Shown in pieces: positions 1 through 9,127 of a stretch of 64,000 nucleotides of DNA. This stretch comes from Balneola sp. MJW-20 (lineage in GTDB: Bacteria > Bacteroidota > Rhodothermia > Balneolales > Balneolaceae). Location: positions 372,001 to 436,000 of the forward strand of contig NZ_JBFNXW010000001.1 in assembly GCF_040811775.1 (NCBI RefSeq), given 5' to 3'. The notes below the pieces were generated by a model. The model did not search any database, was not told the origin of the DNA, and saw only the letters and a list, made by a program, of their open reading frames with translations. The stretch's first letter is position 1, and every line of letters begins with the position of its first letter. The translations under genes were made by a program, and so were the position numbers.

Positions 1-117
1 TTGCGGTATCTGTTCAACCAGGTGGGAAGACCATGCTTCCGGATCCAGCTCCACGCCTTCACCTTTTGCACTCATAGCGATAGTACCGCCAGTCTGAATT
101 AGCAGAATTTTTTTCAT
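1..117 (-). CDS. Asparaginase, N-terminal fragment cut by the window edge
   Basis: Only the first 39 codons are present; the gene runs off the left edge. It opens with MKKILLIQTGGTIAM. The TGGTIA motif at residues 9-14 is the N-terminal signature of bacterial L-asparaginases, and its first Thr is the family nucleophile. Family enzymes hydrolyse asparagine to aspartate and ammonia. No signal peptide precedes the motif, which suggests a cytoplasmic type I-like enzyme, but the rest of the protein is needed to settle this. It is transcribed divergently from the EF-G-like gene at 271, with a 153-nt spacer between the two starts. The start is the ATG complementary to 115-117. Confidence 0.8.
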   Translation of the reverse strand, partial: MKKILLIQTGGTIAMSAKGEGVELDPEAWSSHLVEQIPQ

Positions 118-270
118 GTTGACTTATTCCTGTCAGCTTTTAAATTGCATATGCGCATTCATTTCGGGGAATGCTTCACAGTTCTTTAATAATAGATGAT
201 TAATATCCTCACCAGATAAAGGAAATGTAAATACAAATTCATTCTCTGTTTTCAAATTTAAGGAGGCACC

Positions 271-2397
271 ATGAAAGTTTATAATCCCACACACATTCGT
301 AATGTGGTCATCCTCGGACACTCCGGCTCCGGGAAAACCACACTCGCCGAAACCATGCTGTTTGAATCCGGAGCAATCAACAGAAGAGGAAGTGTAGAAG
401 AAGAAAACACCATTTCTGACTACCACCCGCTGGAGAAGGAAAAGAAGAAATCCATATTCTCCTCTTTCATGAACCTCGACTGGAGAGGTCATAAGATCAA
501 CCTGATCGACACTCCCGGTACCGCTGATTATATCGGGGAAGTTGCCGGCCCACTGAGAGTAGCTGATACCGCATTATTTGCGCTGAACTCTGAGAAAGGA
601 GTGGAAACCGCTACCGATTCACTTTGGAAATACGCCCGAAAGTTTAATGTGCCTTCCATTTTTGTAGTAAATAAACTGGACTACGAGCAATCAAATTTCT
701 GGAAAACAGTAGATGAGTCCCGCGAACATTTTGGTCGGGAAGTTACGGTTATACAATATCCCTTCAGTGAGGGTAATGACTTCCATGCCATTATTGACGT
801 CTTGCGTATGACCATGTACGAGTTTCCGGAAGGAGGAGGTAAACCTGATAAATTACCTATTCCGGATTCTGAAAAAGCACGGGCCGAAAAGCTTCACCAG
901 GAACTGGTGGAAGTGGTTGCAGAGAATGACGAGACCCTGATGGATATCTATTTTGAGCAGGGAGAACTGGATGAAGAGCAGATGGAACACGGACTGCACT
1001 TATCACTGGTGAATGAACAGATCTTCCCGGTATTTTGTGCCTGCGCGTCCCGAAACATGGGTACCGGTCGAATCATGGGCTTTATTGATGATGTAGGACC
1101 GAATCCTCTGGAAGTCCAGCCTCCCAAGACCGTAGATGGAGAAGACTTTAAGATCGATCCTGACGGTAAACCGGTAATGTTCCTCTTCAAAACCCACTCG
1201 GAGTCTCATGTCGGAGACCTGATCTATTTCAAAGCATACGGTGGAACGATCAAACCTGGAATGGACCTGATCAATGAATCTAATTCTACAGCAGTCAGGC
1301 TGGGTAACCTCTTTCTGACCGAAGGACATAAACGTCAAGAGGTAACCGAGGTTCAGGCAGGGGATATCGCTGCCGTAGTAAAACTGAAAGACAGTGAAGT
1401 GAATGATACCCTTCATGAGAAAGGCAGTGCTGTTAAATTGATGCCAATAAGCTTTCCGCCGACTACTATCCGTACTGCAGTCAGACTGAAGAAAGAAGGC
1501 GATGAAGACAAGCTGGGTACTGCCTTGCATCAGATCCACCGTGAAGACCCCTCTGTTGTGATAGAACACAGTCAGGAACTGAAGCAGGTGATCATACATG
1601 GCCAGGGTGAAGAGCACCTTGCAGTGATCGAGCATCAGCTGAAGAATCGTTTCGGACTGGATGTGGAATTCATAACTCCTAAGATCCCCTACCGAGAAAC
1701 CATTACCAAAGGAGTAAAGGTGCAATACAAGCATAAGAAGCAGTCTGGCGGTGCAGGGCAGTATGCAGAAGTGTATTTACTGGTTGAACCTTTTACAGAA
1801 GGAATGCCTGCTCCGGCAGATATCAAGGTCCGTGATGTACAGGAGATCGAACTGGGCTGGGGTGGTAAACTGGTATTTCAGAATTGTATTGTCGGTGGTG
1901 TGATCGATAACCGATTCATGCCGGCTATTGTCAAAGGGGTGATGGAGAAAATGGAGAACGGTCCTATGAGCGGTTGCCGGGCCAGAGATATCCGGGTTTC
2001 CGTATATGACGGATCCATGCACTCCGTTGACTCTAATGAAGCCGCTTTCAAAACCGCTGCCAGAATGGCTTTCCGGAATGCGTTTCTGGATGCAAATCCG
2101 CAGCTGATGGAGCCGGTTTATGAGATCGAAGTCACTGTACCTTCTGATTATATGGGAGATGTGATGAGTGATCTCGGAACCCGAAGAGGGCAGATTCAGG
2201 GGATGGATGCAGAGGGAGCCTTGCAAAAGATCAAAGCGACGGTACCGCTGGAAGAGCTGGATCATTATTCCACTAAGCTCAAGTCTATGACCCAGGGAAG
2301 TGCAACCTACACCCGGGAATTCTCACATTATGCCTCTGCACCATTTGATGTGCAGGAGCGGGTGATGAAGGAGAATGCGGAGCTGGAAGAGGCTTAG
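271..2397 (+). CDS. Elongation factor G-like GTPase (EF-G2 type)
   Basis: A 708-aa protein with the whole EF-G domain order: GTPase domain, domain II, and domains III-V to the C-terminus. G1 is GHSGSGKT (residues 16-23) instead of the AHxDxGKT of classical EF-G. G3 is DTPG (80-83) and G4 is NKLD (134-137). The switch I region reads EKEKKKSI where true EF-G has a conserved RGIT-type motif. Classical EF-G is the ribosomal translocase; the altered G1 and switch I place this with the accessory EF-G2/EF-G-like paralogues, whose role is poorly known. A strong Shine-Dalgarno (aaggagg) sits 6 nt before the ATG. It is monocistronic in appearance and converges on fhs. No str operon genes (rpsL, rpsG, tuf) lie beside it, which also argues against the housekeeping copy. 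Confidence 0.9.
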   Translation: MKVYNPTHIRNVVILGHSGSGKTTLAETMLFESGAINRRGSVEEENTISDYHPLEKEKKKSIFSSFMNLDWRGHKINLIDTPGTADYIGEVAGPLRVADTALFALNSEKGVETATDSLWKYARKFNVPSIFVVNKLDYEQSNFWKTVDESREHFGREVTVIQYPFSEGNDFHAIIDVLRMTMYEFPEGGGKPDKLPIPDSEKARAEKLHQELVEVVAENDETLMDIYFEQGELDEEQMEHGLHLSLVNEQIFPVFCACASRNMGTGRIMGFIDDVGPNPLEVQPPKTVDGEDFKIDPDGKPVMFLFKTHSESHVGDLIYFKAYGGTIKPGMDLINESNSTAVRLGNLFLTEGHKRQEVTEVQAGDIAAVVKLKDSEVNDTLHEKGSAVKLMPISFPPTTIRTAVRLKKEGDEDKLGTALHQIHREDPSVVIEHSQELKQVIIHGQGEEHLAVIEHQLKNRFGLDVEFITPKIPYRETITKGVKVQYKHKKQSGGAGQYAEVYLLVEPFTEGMPAPADIKVRDVQEIELGWGGKLVFQNCIVGGVIDNRFMPAIVKGVMEKMENGPMSGCRARDIRVSVYDGSMHSVDSNEAAFKTAARMAFRNAFLDANPQLMEPVYEIEVTVPSDYMGDVMSDLGTRRGQIQGMDAEGALQKIKATVPLEELDHYSTKLKSMTQGSATYTREFSHYASAPFDVQERVMKENAELEEA

Positions 2398-2582
2398 CAG
2401 CCTCTTCCACAGGGGACCGGAGCCCGAGGACTGTAACCGAATCTGGTCCCGCTCCGGCCGGGCTGTGCCCGTCCGTCGGCTTGAGACGGAGGATATCAGG
2501 ATTACCTGAATTTGCACAACGCTGCAACCTGATTGCCGTCCCCGATCTTCATTCTGCCTGCGCCTGTCTGCCGGCCCGGGTA
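2398..2582. other. GC-rich convergent spacer
   Basis: This 185-nt gap between the stops of the EF-G-like gene and fhs is visibly richer in G and C than the genes around it. It contains short inverted repeats, such as tccgtc (2472-2477) with gacgga (2485-2490) and tcagg/cctga near 2498-2511, but no run of T follows any of them. The overlapping ORFs show no recognisable protein. It could be a terminator region for both genes, a repeat-derived insertion, or decayed coding sequence. Confidence 0.4.
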
Positions 2583-4262
2583 TCAGAACAACCCGGAGAT
2601 CACCCCATCCTCATCTACTTCCATATTAACGGCGGCGGGCAGCTTAGGCAGCCCGGGCATCAGCATCATGTTACCGCAGATGATCACCAGGAATCCAGCC
2701 CCGGCCGACAACTGAACATCGGTCACTGTGAGCGTAAAACCTTTAGGAGCTCCACGCATTCCCGGATTATCAGAGAACGAAGATTGAGTTTTAGCTACAC
2801 AAATGGGTAAGTGCTCATATCCCAGCTCGGTGAATCGGGTAAGATTTTTCAGGGCTTTCTTTTCAAAATAAATATCCGTGGCCCCATAGATTTCTGAAGC
2901 TACCGTTTTTACCTTGCTTACGATGGTCTGGTTATTATTATAAAGGGTAACTTTAGCGGGGTGGGGATTCGCACCTGCGATTTTTATGGTCTTCTTGGCC
3001 AGTTCAATGGCTCCGTCTCCGCCTTTCATAAAGGCTTCATGGGCAGCGCATTCAACGCCCAGTTCTTCGCAGAATTCATTGATCATCTGAATCTCATCAG
3101 AGTCATCATCTTCATAGCGATTCACTGCCACGATCACAGGTACTTTGAATTTCTTCATGTTTTGTACGTGAGCTTTAAGATTCTTAAATCCTTCTTTCAA
3201 AGCTTCCTGATGAATCCCTGCCATTTTAGCTTCCTCCACGCTAACTCCTCCATGATATTTCAAAGCTTTGGTAGTGGCAACGATTACCACTGCAGAGGGC
3301 CATATGTCGGAGGTTCTGCAAACAATATCAAAGAATTTTTCTGCACCCAGATCTGCCCCGAAGCCTGCTTCAGTGATCACAAAATCCGCGAGTTTTAGTC
3401 CGATCCTATTGGCAATGATACTGCTGGTACCGTGTGCGATATTAGCAAAAGGGCCGGCATGGATCAGTGCAGGGACATGTTCCAGTGTCTGAACCAGGTT
3501 CGGCATGATCGCTTCATTCAGGACCATCGCCATAGCTTCATCGGCTCCAATATCCCGGGCCTGAACCTCCTGACCTTCTTTGGTGTATCCTACGATGATA
3601 TCACCCAGTCTTTTCTTGAGGTCGGTTCTGGAGGTCGCAAGAGCCAGGATCGCCATGATCTCGGATGCAGCTGTGATCACAAAACCTGATTCTCTTGGAA
3701 TTCCGTTTACCGGACCGCCGAGACCCACCACGATTTGACGTAAAGCCCGGTCATTCATATCCATAGCCCGGTTCCAGAGTGGCTGCGTAACATCGATATT
3801 CAGCTCATTACCTTTAAAGATGTGATTGTCCAGCATGGCAGCCAGAAGATTATGGGCAGTTCCCACGGCATGAATATCGCCATTAAAGTGAAGATTGATC
3901 TTCTCCATTGGGATCACCTGTGAAAATCCACCACCGGCCGCTCCTCCTTTGATACCGAATACCGGACCCAGAGAGGGTTCCCGCAATGCAACTAATGCTT
4001 TGTGTCCGACCTTCTGAATGCCCTGACTCAGACCAATAGATGTGAGTGTTTTACCTTCTCCTGAGGGAGTAGGAGTCATGGCAGTAACAAGGATGAGTTT
4101 GCCATTCGGTTTATCCCGGAATTTTTCCAAGACATTCAGCCTGATCTTACCGGTATATTTACCATAAAATTCAAAGTTTTCTTCATCCAGTCCCAGCTCT
4201 GCCATAAAGTGGCGCATGTGCTTCATAGGTGCTTTCTGGGCTATTTTGATACTTTCCACCAT
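2583..4262 (-). CDS. fhs: Formate--tetrahydrofolate ligase
   Basis: This enzyme condenses formate with tetrahydrofolate using ATP to give 10-formyl-THF for purine and one-carbon metabolism in the cytoplasm. The ATP-binding loop TPTPSGEGKT is at residues 63-72, and the C-terminus carries the conserved GFLVIICGNMMLMPGLPK block. The chosen start (ATG complementary to 4260-4262) gives 559 aa, the usual family length. It has GAGG 6 nt upstream, whereas the open frame extends 17 codons further without similarity to the family. Together with folD at 32947 it supplies two of the one-carbon steps encoded in this window, although the genes are unlinked. It appears monocistronic, converging on the EF-G-like gene. 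Confidence 0.95.
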   Translation of the reverse strand: MVESIKIAQKAPMKHMRHFMAELGLDEENFEFYGKYTGKIRLNVLEKFRDKPNGKLILVTAMTPTPSGEGKTLTSIGLSQGIQKVGHKALVALREPSLGPVFGIKGGAAGGGFSQVIPMEKINLHFNGDIHAVGTAHNLLAAMLDNHIFKGNELNIDVTQPLWNRAMDMNDRALRQIVVGLGGPVNGIPRESGFVITAASEIMAILALATSRTDLKKRLGDIIVGYTKEGQEVQARDIGADEAMAMVLNEAIMPNLVQTLEHVPALIHAGPFANIAHGTSSIIANRIGLKLADFVITEAGFGADLGAEKFFDIVCRTSDIWPSAVVIVATTKALKYHGGVSVEEAKMAGIHQEALKEGFKNLKAHVQNMKKFKVPVIVAVNRYEDDDSDEIQMINEFCEELGVECAAHEAFMKGGDGAIELAKKTIKIAGANPHPAKVTLYNNNQTIVSKVKTVASEIYGATDIYFEKKALKNLTRFTELGYEHLPICVAKTQSSFSDNPGMRGAPKGFTLTVTDVQLSAGAGFLVIICGNMMLMPGLPKLPAAVNMEVDEDGVISGLF

Positions 4263-4463
4263 GATCGACCTCATTTTTGTTTCTGATCTGTTGTGGTTTA
4301 ATCTTCCGATCATCAGGAATATGCATTCTCAGTATGAAGAATATATAAAAGGGGAACCACAGACCTGGATTACAGGGTCAACACTGTCTGGGTCTCCGGT
4401 GTTTGCTCTTGTACTTTGCCGCTCCATTCAGTTTCTTGGAATCTGTTTAATCAAAGTGAAGCA

Positions 4464-5882
4464 GTGAACAAGACAATCAAATTAATTGCGGGTCCTTTAT
4501 TATTTCTGCTGTTCCTCATGATAGCAGGGGCTGAAAATATTCAGGTCAGGATGATTGGGGTAGTACTATGGATGCTTAGCTGGTGGATTACCGGAGTAGT
4601 TTCTATTGCGGTGACGGCTTTACTGCCCATCGTTCTTTTTCCTCTTCTGGGGATACTGGAGTTAAGAGAGACTACCATAAATTATGCTAACCCTGTTATT
4701 TATTTATTTTTTGGGGGATTCGTACTTGGTCTCGCCATTGAGAAGTGGGGGCTGCACAAACGAATTGCGCTGAATATCATGAATCTTGCCGGAGAAAAGC
4801 CCAATCGGGTGATTCTGGGATGTATGCTTGCCACTGCGTTATTATCCATGTGGATCAGTAATACCGCGACTACGGTGATGATGCTTCCTATTGGAATGTC
4901 GGTTGTGAGTCTGCTGGGGAGTAAATTTGATGATGAACGTCTGGGGAAGAACTTTGCACTTACCCTGATGCTTGGAATTGCATTCGCGGCCAATATAGGA
5001 GGCATTACTACTCTGATCGGAACCCCTCCGAACCTGGTACTTGCAAGCCTGGTGGATGAGGCGGGTATGGTGCCTTTGAATTTTGCTGACTGGTTGTTTT
5101 TTGCTTTTCCTCTTGTAGTGATATTGTTTTCGGTGGTATATATCATTAATACAAAAGTTGTATTTCCGGTGCGTATTAAAAGGCTTTATGGGATCAAACA
5201 ATTGATCAGCGGTGAACTTGAGGAGCTGGGGCCGATGCTTAAAGGGGAAAAAAGAGTATTGATCATAATGACCCTTACCGCATTATTGTGGATCTTCAGG
5301 TCTCAGCTTACAAAGATTCCGGGCCTTGAAGCACTCAATGATACTTCCATTGCCATTTTTGCATCCATCATTCTTTTTATCTGGCCGAGTGGAAAAGAGA
5401 AAGGGGCATTACTCGAATGGCCGGATACCAAAAAATTACCATGGGATATTCTGCTTTTATTCGGAGGGGGGATCTCTCTTGCCAAGGGGCTGGAAGTCAC
5501 TAATATAGTGGGATTACTGGGAGAATGGATCAGCAGTAATGTCAGTGCCGAACCTCTTGTCGTGATACTGGTCGTATGTGGTTTTGCGGTGTTCCTTACG
5601 GAAGTGATGAGTAATGTGGCGCTGGTGGCGGTATTTATTCCGGTATCCTTTGTTATCGCTCAGAGTTTTGGATTTTCGGAACTTCAATTAGCAATTCCGT
5701 TAACTATCGGGGCCAGTTGTGCTTTCATGTTCCCAATATCCACTCCCCCAAATGCGATCGTCTATTCAAGTGGATATATAAAAATGGATGAAATGGCCCG
5801 CACGGGAATCATGCTGAATATCACCTGTATTGTATTGATTTCCCTGTACTGCTACTTTTTTCAGGACTTCTTTATTGGTTAG
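4464..5882 (+). CDS. DASS/SLC13-family sodium:carboxylate (or sulfate) symporter
   Basis: A polytopic inner-membrane protein of about 472 aa. It has two copies of the SNT-type cation-binding motif of the divalent anion:Na+ symporter family: WISNTATTVMMLP in the first half and MSNVALVAVFIP in the second. Each is followed by a proline-rich hairpin (GTPPNLV and STPPNAIV). Members move dicarboxylates such as succinate or malate, or sulfate, with sodium; the substrate cannot be read from the sequence. The start is uncertain: I take GTG 4464, just before the first membrane segment, but a TTG at 4416 would add 16 residues. It is divergent from fhs and is followed by a hairpin terminator. Confidence 0.88.
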   Translation: MNKTIKLIAGPLLFLLFLMIAGAENIQVRMIGVVLWMLSWWITGVVSIAVTALLPIVLFPLLGILELRETTINYANPVIYLFFGGFVLGLAIEKWGLHKRIALNIMNLAGEKPNRVILGCMLATALLSMWISNTATTVMMLPIGMSVVSLLGSKFDDERLGKNFALTLMLGIAFAANIGGITTLIGTPPNLVLASLVDEAGMVPLNFADWLFFAFPLVVILFSVVYIINTKVVFPVRIKRLYGIKQLISGELEELGPMLKGEKRVLIIMTLTALLWIFRSQLTKIPGLEALNDTSIAIFASIILFIWPSGKEKGALLEWPDTKKLPWDILLLFGGGISLAKGLEVTNIVGLLGEWISSNVSAEPLVVILVVCGFAVFLTEVMSNVALVAVFIPVSFVIAQSFGFSELQLAIPLTIGASCAFMFPISTPPNAIVYSSGYIKMDEMARTGIMLNITCIVLISLYCYFFQDFFIG

Positions 5883-5910
5883 CCAGGAAGGAGTTAAGTA
5901 TGGATATAAA

Positions 5911-5937
5911 AAAAGCCGCGATTGATACGCGGCTTTG
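5911..5937. terminator. Bidirectional intrinsic terminator
   Basis: A perfect 9-bp stem (aaagccgcg, 5912-5920, with cgcggcttt, 5928-5936) and a 7-nt loop. It has an A-run on the left and a T-run on the right, so it can terminate both the DASS transporter transcript and the opposing DUF4168 transcript. Confidence 0.8.
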
Positions 5938-5958
5938 AATATCTGGTGTATGCTCGGT

Positions 5959-6462
5959 TCACTGTCCGCTTCCGGCCTGATCCATACCCATTTCAGCAGT
6001 AAATTTTTGCATCAGTTCAGGATCTTGTGAGATTGCCTGACCTATCTGTTGAAATTGCTGCGGTGTAAGACCATTGTCTTGTAGTATCTTCATTTGTTCC
6101 TGCTGAACAGTAGTATTCAGCTGCATTAGCTGAGGCTGAATAGCTGTAAGCACCTGCTCTTCTTCGGAAGTCATGTTCATCTGACCAGCATTCTGAGGGT
6201 TCTGCATCGCCATAACGATCTGCTGAAATCTTTCAAGGGTCATAGGCTGATTTTCCAGCATAGCTGCAATCTTTTCCTGTGTCCCGGACTGCATTGCCTG
6301 GAATTGTTTGTTCACATCAACAAAAGTGTTGAATTGTTCCGTCGTAACGCTATCCAGAGGTGCCGGCTGTGGTGGCATTTGCATTTGCTGAGCAATAGCA
6401 GCCGAAGTAAATAACATGATGAATAGTCCGGATAGAAATATTCTTTGTAAAGTAATTTTCAT
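5959..6462 (-). CDS. Secreted DUF4168-like helical protein
   Basis: A 167-aa protein with a clear Sec signal peptide: a Lys/Arg-containing start, a hydrophobic run to about residue 24, and cleavage after AIA. The mature part is rich in Gln and Met and is predicted to be helical. The segment with ILQDNGLTPQQFQQIGQAISQDPEL near the C-terminus fits the DUF4168 pattern, in which a helix-turn region is followed by a short amphipathic helix. Function of the family is unknown; periplasmic localisation is inferred. It stands alone, with a shared terminator downstream and a 95-nt gap separating it from the OstA-like gene upstream. Confidence 0.7.
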   Translation of the reverse strand: MKITLQRIFLSGLFIMLFTSAAIAQQMQMPPQPAPLDSVTTEQFNTFVDVNKQFQAMQSGTQEKIAAMLENQPMTLERFQQIVMAMQNPQNAGQMNMTSEEEQVLTAIQPQLMQLNTTVQQEQMKILQDNGLTPQQFQQIGQAISQDPELMQKFTAEMGMDQAGSGQ

Positions 6463-6557
6463 TATAAAAAGTGTAAGTACTGTGTGTTTAATTTAGAGCC
6501 CTCAACATAGGCATATTGCCCTGCAATTGAAAATATTAGGCTCCGTGTGTGGGCCCT

Positions 6558-7955
6558 TTACAGGTTTTTAAGATAAAACAAGTATTTGGGAGGGAGGCTG
6601 AATGGCGGATCAGGTGTAACCGGAGGGAAACGGGGAGAGAGATCCATGACGGGTTTCTGAGGACGATCTGCCGGATCCCAGGAAAAACCTTCCAGTCTGC
6701 GGTCAGCCAGTCCGGAATATTCAGGCAAGAATACGCCCTGATTCTGTCCCGCCTTGACCTGCTGAAGTTCCCCCTCATTAAAATACATAACTGTTCTCGG
6801 GGATATATACTCTACTGCACCGTCCGGATCACCTTCTTCATTACGTGTGTGATACAGGACCTTGGAGTCCGGCCTTAGAATGATGGTGGATATGTTGCCG
6901 TCTGTAAAATTTACCGTCAGGGTGTCGCCCTTGATCTGATTCAAACGCCCGGTTACACTGTCTTCCTGAACAGCAATGGGTTTATAATAAGATATAAGCT
7001 GCCTGACCTGGTTGCTGTCCAGCTGAACGGAGATAAAGGGACCGGTAAGCTGAATATTCTTATGCCATGCCCTGGGTGAGGCAGTGAGTCTGAAGATCTC
7101 TTCCTCAGAATTATATAGTGCAGTGTCTGATCGTGAGGAAAACCGCTCAGACCATATCCTGACATCAGTATATGAACGAATGTAGGTAGAAGAGTCTTCC
7201 TCCAGTAACAGGATCTGATCCGCGTTTATATGAGAAGTATCGGTGGTATCTGAAGATATTCTGCGTAAATAAGCATTACCGTCAACAAATCGTCTGCCCG
7301 TTGAATCAGCTTCCAGGAAATCTCCGGTGAGCAGGGCCTGATTCGTACTGTCCTGTACAAAGATATTACTATATAACTGGAGAAATTGTCTTTTGCGGTT
7401 AATAAAAAGACTGTCTCCTTCAGCATACTGAGCGGTATCTGCCAGCTGAACATTTCCTCTGAAAATAGCGGAATCAAGATTCTGAAAGTAGGTGCCGCGG
7501 TCGGCAATAAGGGTTCCTTGTGGATCTTCTAGTCTGATACCGTCCCGGAAGTAAGCGATCTTGGTAAAGAAATTATAGTCAACCTTTTCACCATAAAGAG
7601 TGCTGCTGTCCTGTACGATCACTACTCTGCCTCTTAAATTGCTCAGATCACGATCCTCGTAATAATACAGGGTGTCAGACCAAATCAATTCTGTATCAGT
7701 CTCGATCTGGATATTACCGAATAAATGGATCTCATTGGTATTCTGATAACTATAGGCACTATCGCAACTCATCAAGGCCTGATCATTTCGCAGAACTGGT
7801 TTATAGATCTTTTGCAATGATTCTGTTCCAGTTTGGATCAGATCAATGCTCTCATAATCGAGGATGTCGATCGTGTTCTGTGCAAATGATTCTGTGAATT
7901 GAAGTGATAAGAATATCAGCAGACCAAAAAGACCGTATTTGTGACAGCACTGCAT
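6558..7955 (-). CDS. OstA-like (LptA/LptD N-terminal type) LPS-transport protein
   Basis: A 465-aa exported protein with a signal peptide ending near SFAQ (about residue 26). The body repeats short beta motifs (for example LFGNIQIETDTELIWSD, LRGRVVIVQDSSTLYG and FRGNVQLADTAQYAEGD). These are typical of the OstA beta-jellyroll that forms the periplasmic LPS bridge in LptA, LptC and the N-domain of LptD. Bacteroidota-type genomes carry such long OstA-like proteins in place of a short LptA. The start codon overlaps the stop of lptC by one base (TGATG), so the two are translationally coupled. It is likely part of the Lpt trans-envelope path; whether it replaces LptA here is inference. Confidence 0.82.
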   Translation of the reverse strand: MQCCHKYGLFGLLIFLSLQFTESFAQNTIDILDYESIDLIQTGTESLQKIYKPVLRNDQALMSCDSAYSYQNTNEIHLFGNIQIETDTELIWSDTLYYYEDRDLSNLRGRVVIVQDSSTLYGEKVDYNFFTKIAYFRDGIRLEDPQGTLIADRGTYFQNLDSAIFRGNVQLADTAQYAEGDSLFINRKRQFLQLYSNIFVQDSTNQALLTGDFLEADSTGRRFVDGNAYLRRISSDTTDTSHINADQILLLEEDSSTYIRSYTDVRIWSERFSSRSDTALYNSEEEIFRLTASPRAWHKNIQLTGPFISVQLDSNQVRQLISYYKPIAVQEDSVTGRLNQIKGDTLTVNFTDGNISTIILRPDSKVLYHTRNEEGDPDGAVEYISPRTVMYFNEGELQQVKAGQNQGVFLPEYSGLADRRLEGFSWDPADRPQKPVMDLSPRFPPVTPDPPFSLPPKYLFYLKNL

Positions 7956-8530
7956 CAGTCGATCACCGATCTTCCGCCACCATCACCGGTGTTGGTAATA
8001 GTAGCTTCGCTGAGGTCCGAGTTCCCTTCAAATGAATTACCAGTCAGGCTGTCGGTAGGGGTTATCAGGACAACAAACTGATCCGTAAAAACGCGGTCCT
8101 GATCACGGTCCCATTTAAGATAATCACTAAAAAGTTTTTTATCCCCGGGAGCCATGACTTTGACGCTGCCGAACATTTCAAATACAGATTCTGCCGGAAA
8201 ATAAACTGCACTATCCGCATCCACGGTAGTATCAAGACTCCCGTTATTATAGATATCGATATGAACCGGTCCAGCAATCCTGTTGATATTTAATTTATTA
8301 TTCTTGGTAGCAATGGAAGCAGATCCGGTAAGCTTGAGCTTCAGACTGTTATTTTCCATGAATTCCATTTCCGGATTACCAGTATAGGTGGTAGTTAATA
8401 CGGAATCGCTCAATGCTTCCGATACCTGCTGGTTCTCATATTCAGACAGATCTCCGCAGGAAATCAGTATAAATAGCAGCAGGGTCGGTATAATAAATTT
8501 ATAATGTACCAAAGTACCGGTCTCCTGCAT
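7955..8530 (-). CDS. lptC: LPS export ABC transporter periplasmic protein LptC
   Basis: A 191-aa protein with a lipoprotein-like N-terminus: a hydrophobic stretch ending in LISC at about residue 25, followed by an acidic mature region. The LptC beta-jellyroll pattern follows, including MEFMENNSLKLKLTG, VHIDIYNNGSLDTTVDADSAVYFPAE and VFTDQFVVLI. LptC receives LPS from the LptBFG transporter and passes it to the LptA-type bridge, here the adjoining OstA-like protein. The ATG at 8530 lies inside upp with no suitable ribosome site. A TTG at 8512 has AGGAG 9 nt upstream and gives a cleaner lipoprotein signal, so the true start may be 8512. Confidence 0.82.
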   Translation of the reverse strand: MQETGTLVHYKFIIPTLLLFILISCGDLSEYENQQVSEALSDSVLTTTYTGNPEMEFMENNSLKLKLTGSASIATKNNKLNINRIAGPVHIDIYNNGSLDTTVDADSAVYFPAESVFEMFGSVKVMAPGDKKLFSDYLKWDRDQDRVFTDQFVVLITPTDSLTGNSFEGNSDLSEATITNTGDGGGRSVID

Positions 8531-9125
8531 CTCCTAAGCCCGGAACGATAAATGCATCATCATTCAGGCATTCGTCTACTGAAGCTGTAATTAGGGGCAC
8601 ATCAGGATGGTCTTTTCTGAGCCGTTCGATCCCTTCAGGAGCAGAGATCAGTGATACAAATTTGATCTTATCTGCTCCGGTCTCTTTAAGAAACTTGAGT
8701 GCGTGAGAGCCGCTTCCGCCGGTAGCCAGCATAGGATCGACCACCAATGTATAAGCTCCGTGTAATCCACCGGGGAAATTGTGATAGTAGTTCACGGGCT
8801 CATGGGATTCCTCATCCCGATACACACCGATATGACCTACTTTGGCATCAGGTATGAAGCTGATGATACCATCAACCAGGCTAAGCCCGGCTCTCAGGAT
8901 CGGAACCACGATCACCTCTTTATTGTAGCGGTAACCGGTCGTTTTCTCAATGGGAGTCTCGATCTCAATCTCGTCCATCGGTAAATCTTTCAGGGCATGA
9001 TAAGCCAGGATAGTACCTATGGTCTTGATCGACCTGCGAAAGGCCGCAGTTTCGGTAGTTTTATCTCTTAAAATACTCAGATGCCGTTTTACAACGGGAT
9101 GGTCAACTACCGTAAGATCTTCCAT
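8499..9125 (-). CDS. upp: Uracil phosphoribosyltransferase
   Basis: Converts uracil and PRPP to UMP in pyrimidine salvage; cytoplasmic. The 208-aa length is normal. The PRPP-binding loop VVDPMLATGGSGS is at residues 128-140, preceded by the conserved VPILRAGLSLVDG (74-86), and the uracil-binding PGLGDAGDRYFGT is at the C-terminus. It is tightly packed: the AGCS symporter upstream ends 2 nt before its start, and lptC begins inside its 3' end. Confidence 0.96.
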   Translation of the reverse strand: MEDLTVVDHPVVKRHLSILRDKTTETAAFRRSIKTIGTILAYHALKDLPMDEIEIETPIEKTTGYRYNKEVIVVPILRAGLSLVDGIISFIPDAKVGHIGVYRDEESHEPVNYYHNFPGGLHGAYTLVVDPMLATGGSGSHALKFLKETGADKIKFVSLISAPEGIERLRKDHPDVPLITASVDECLNDDAFIVPGLGDAGDRYFGTL

Positions 9126-9127
9126 TT

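Noticed and set aside
1003..1734. A 243-aa open frame on the minus strand
   Set aside because: It lies wholly antisense to the EF-G-like gene, has no family features and no ribosome site.
4263..4313. Seventeen-codon extension of formate-THF ligase
   Set aside because: The family starts near MVESIKIAQ-like sequence, GAGG precedes that ATG and the extra residues are not family-like.
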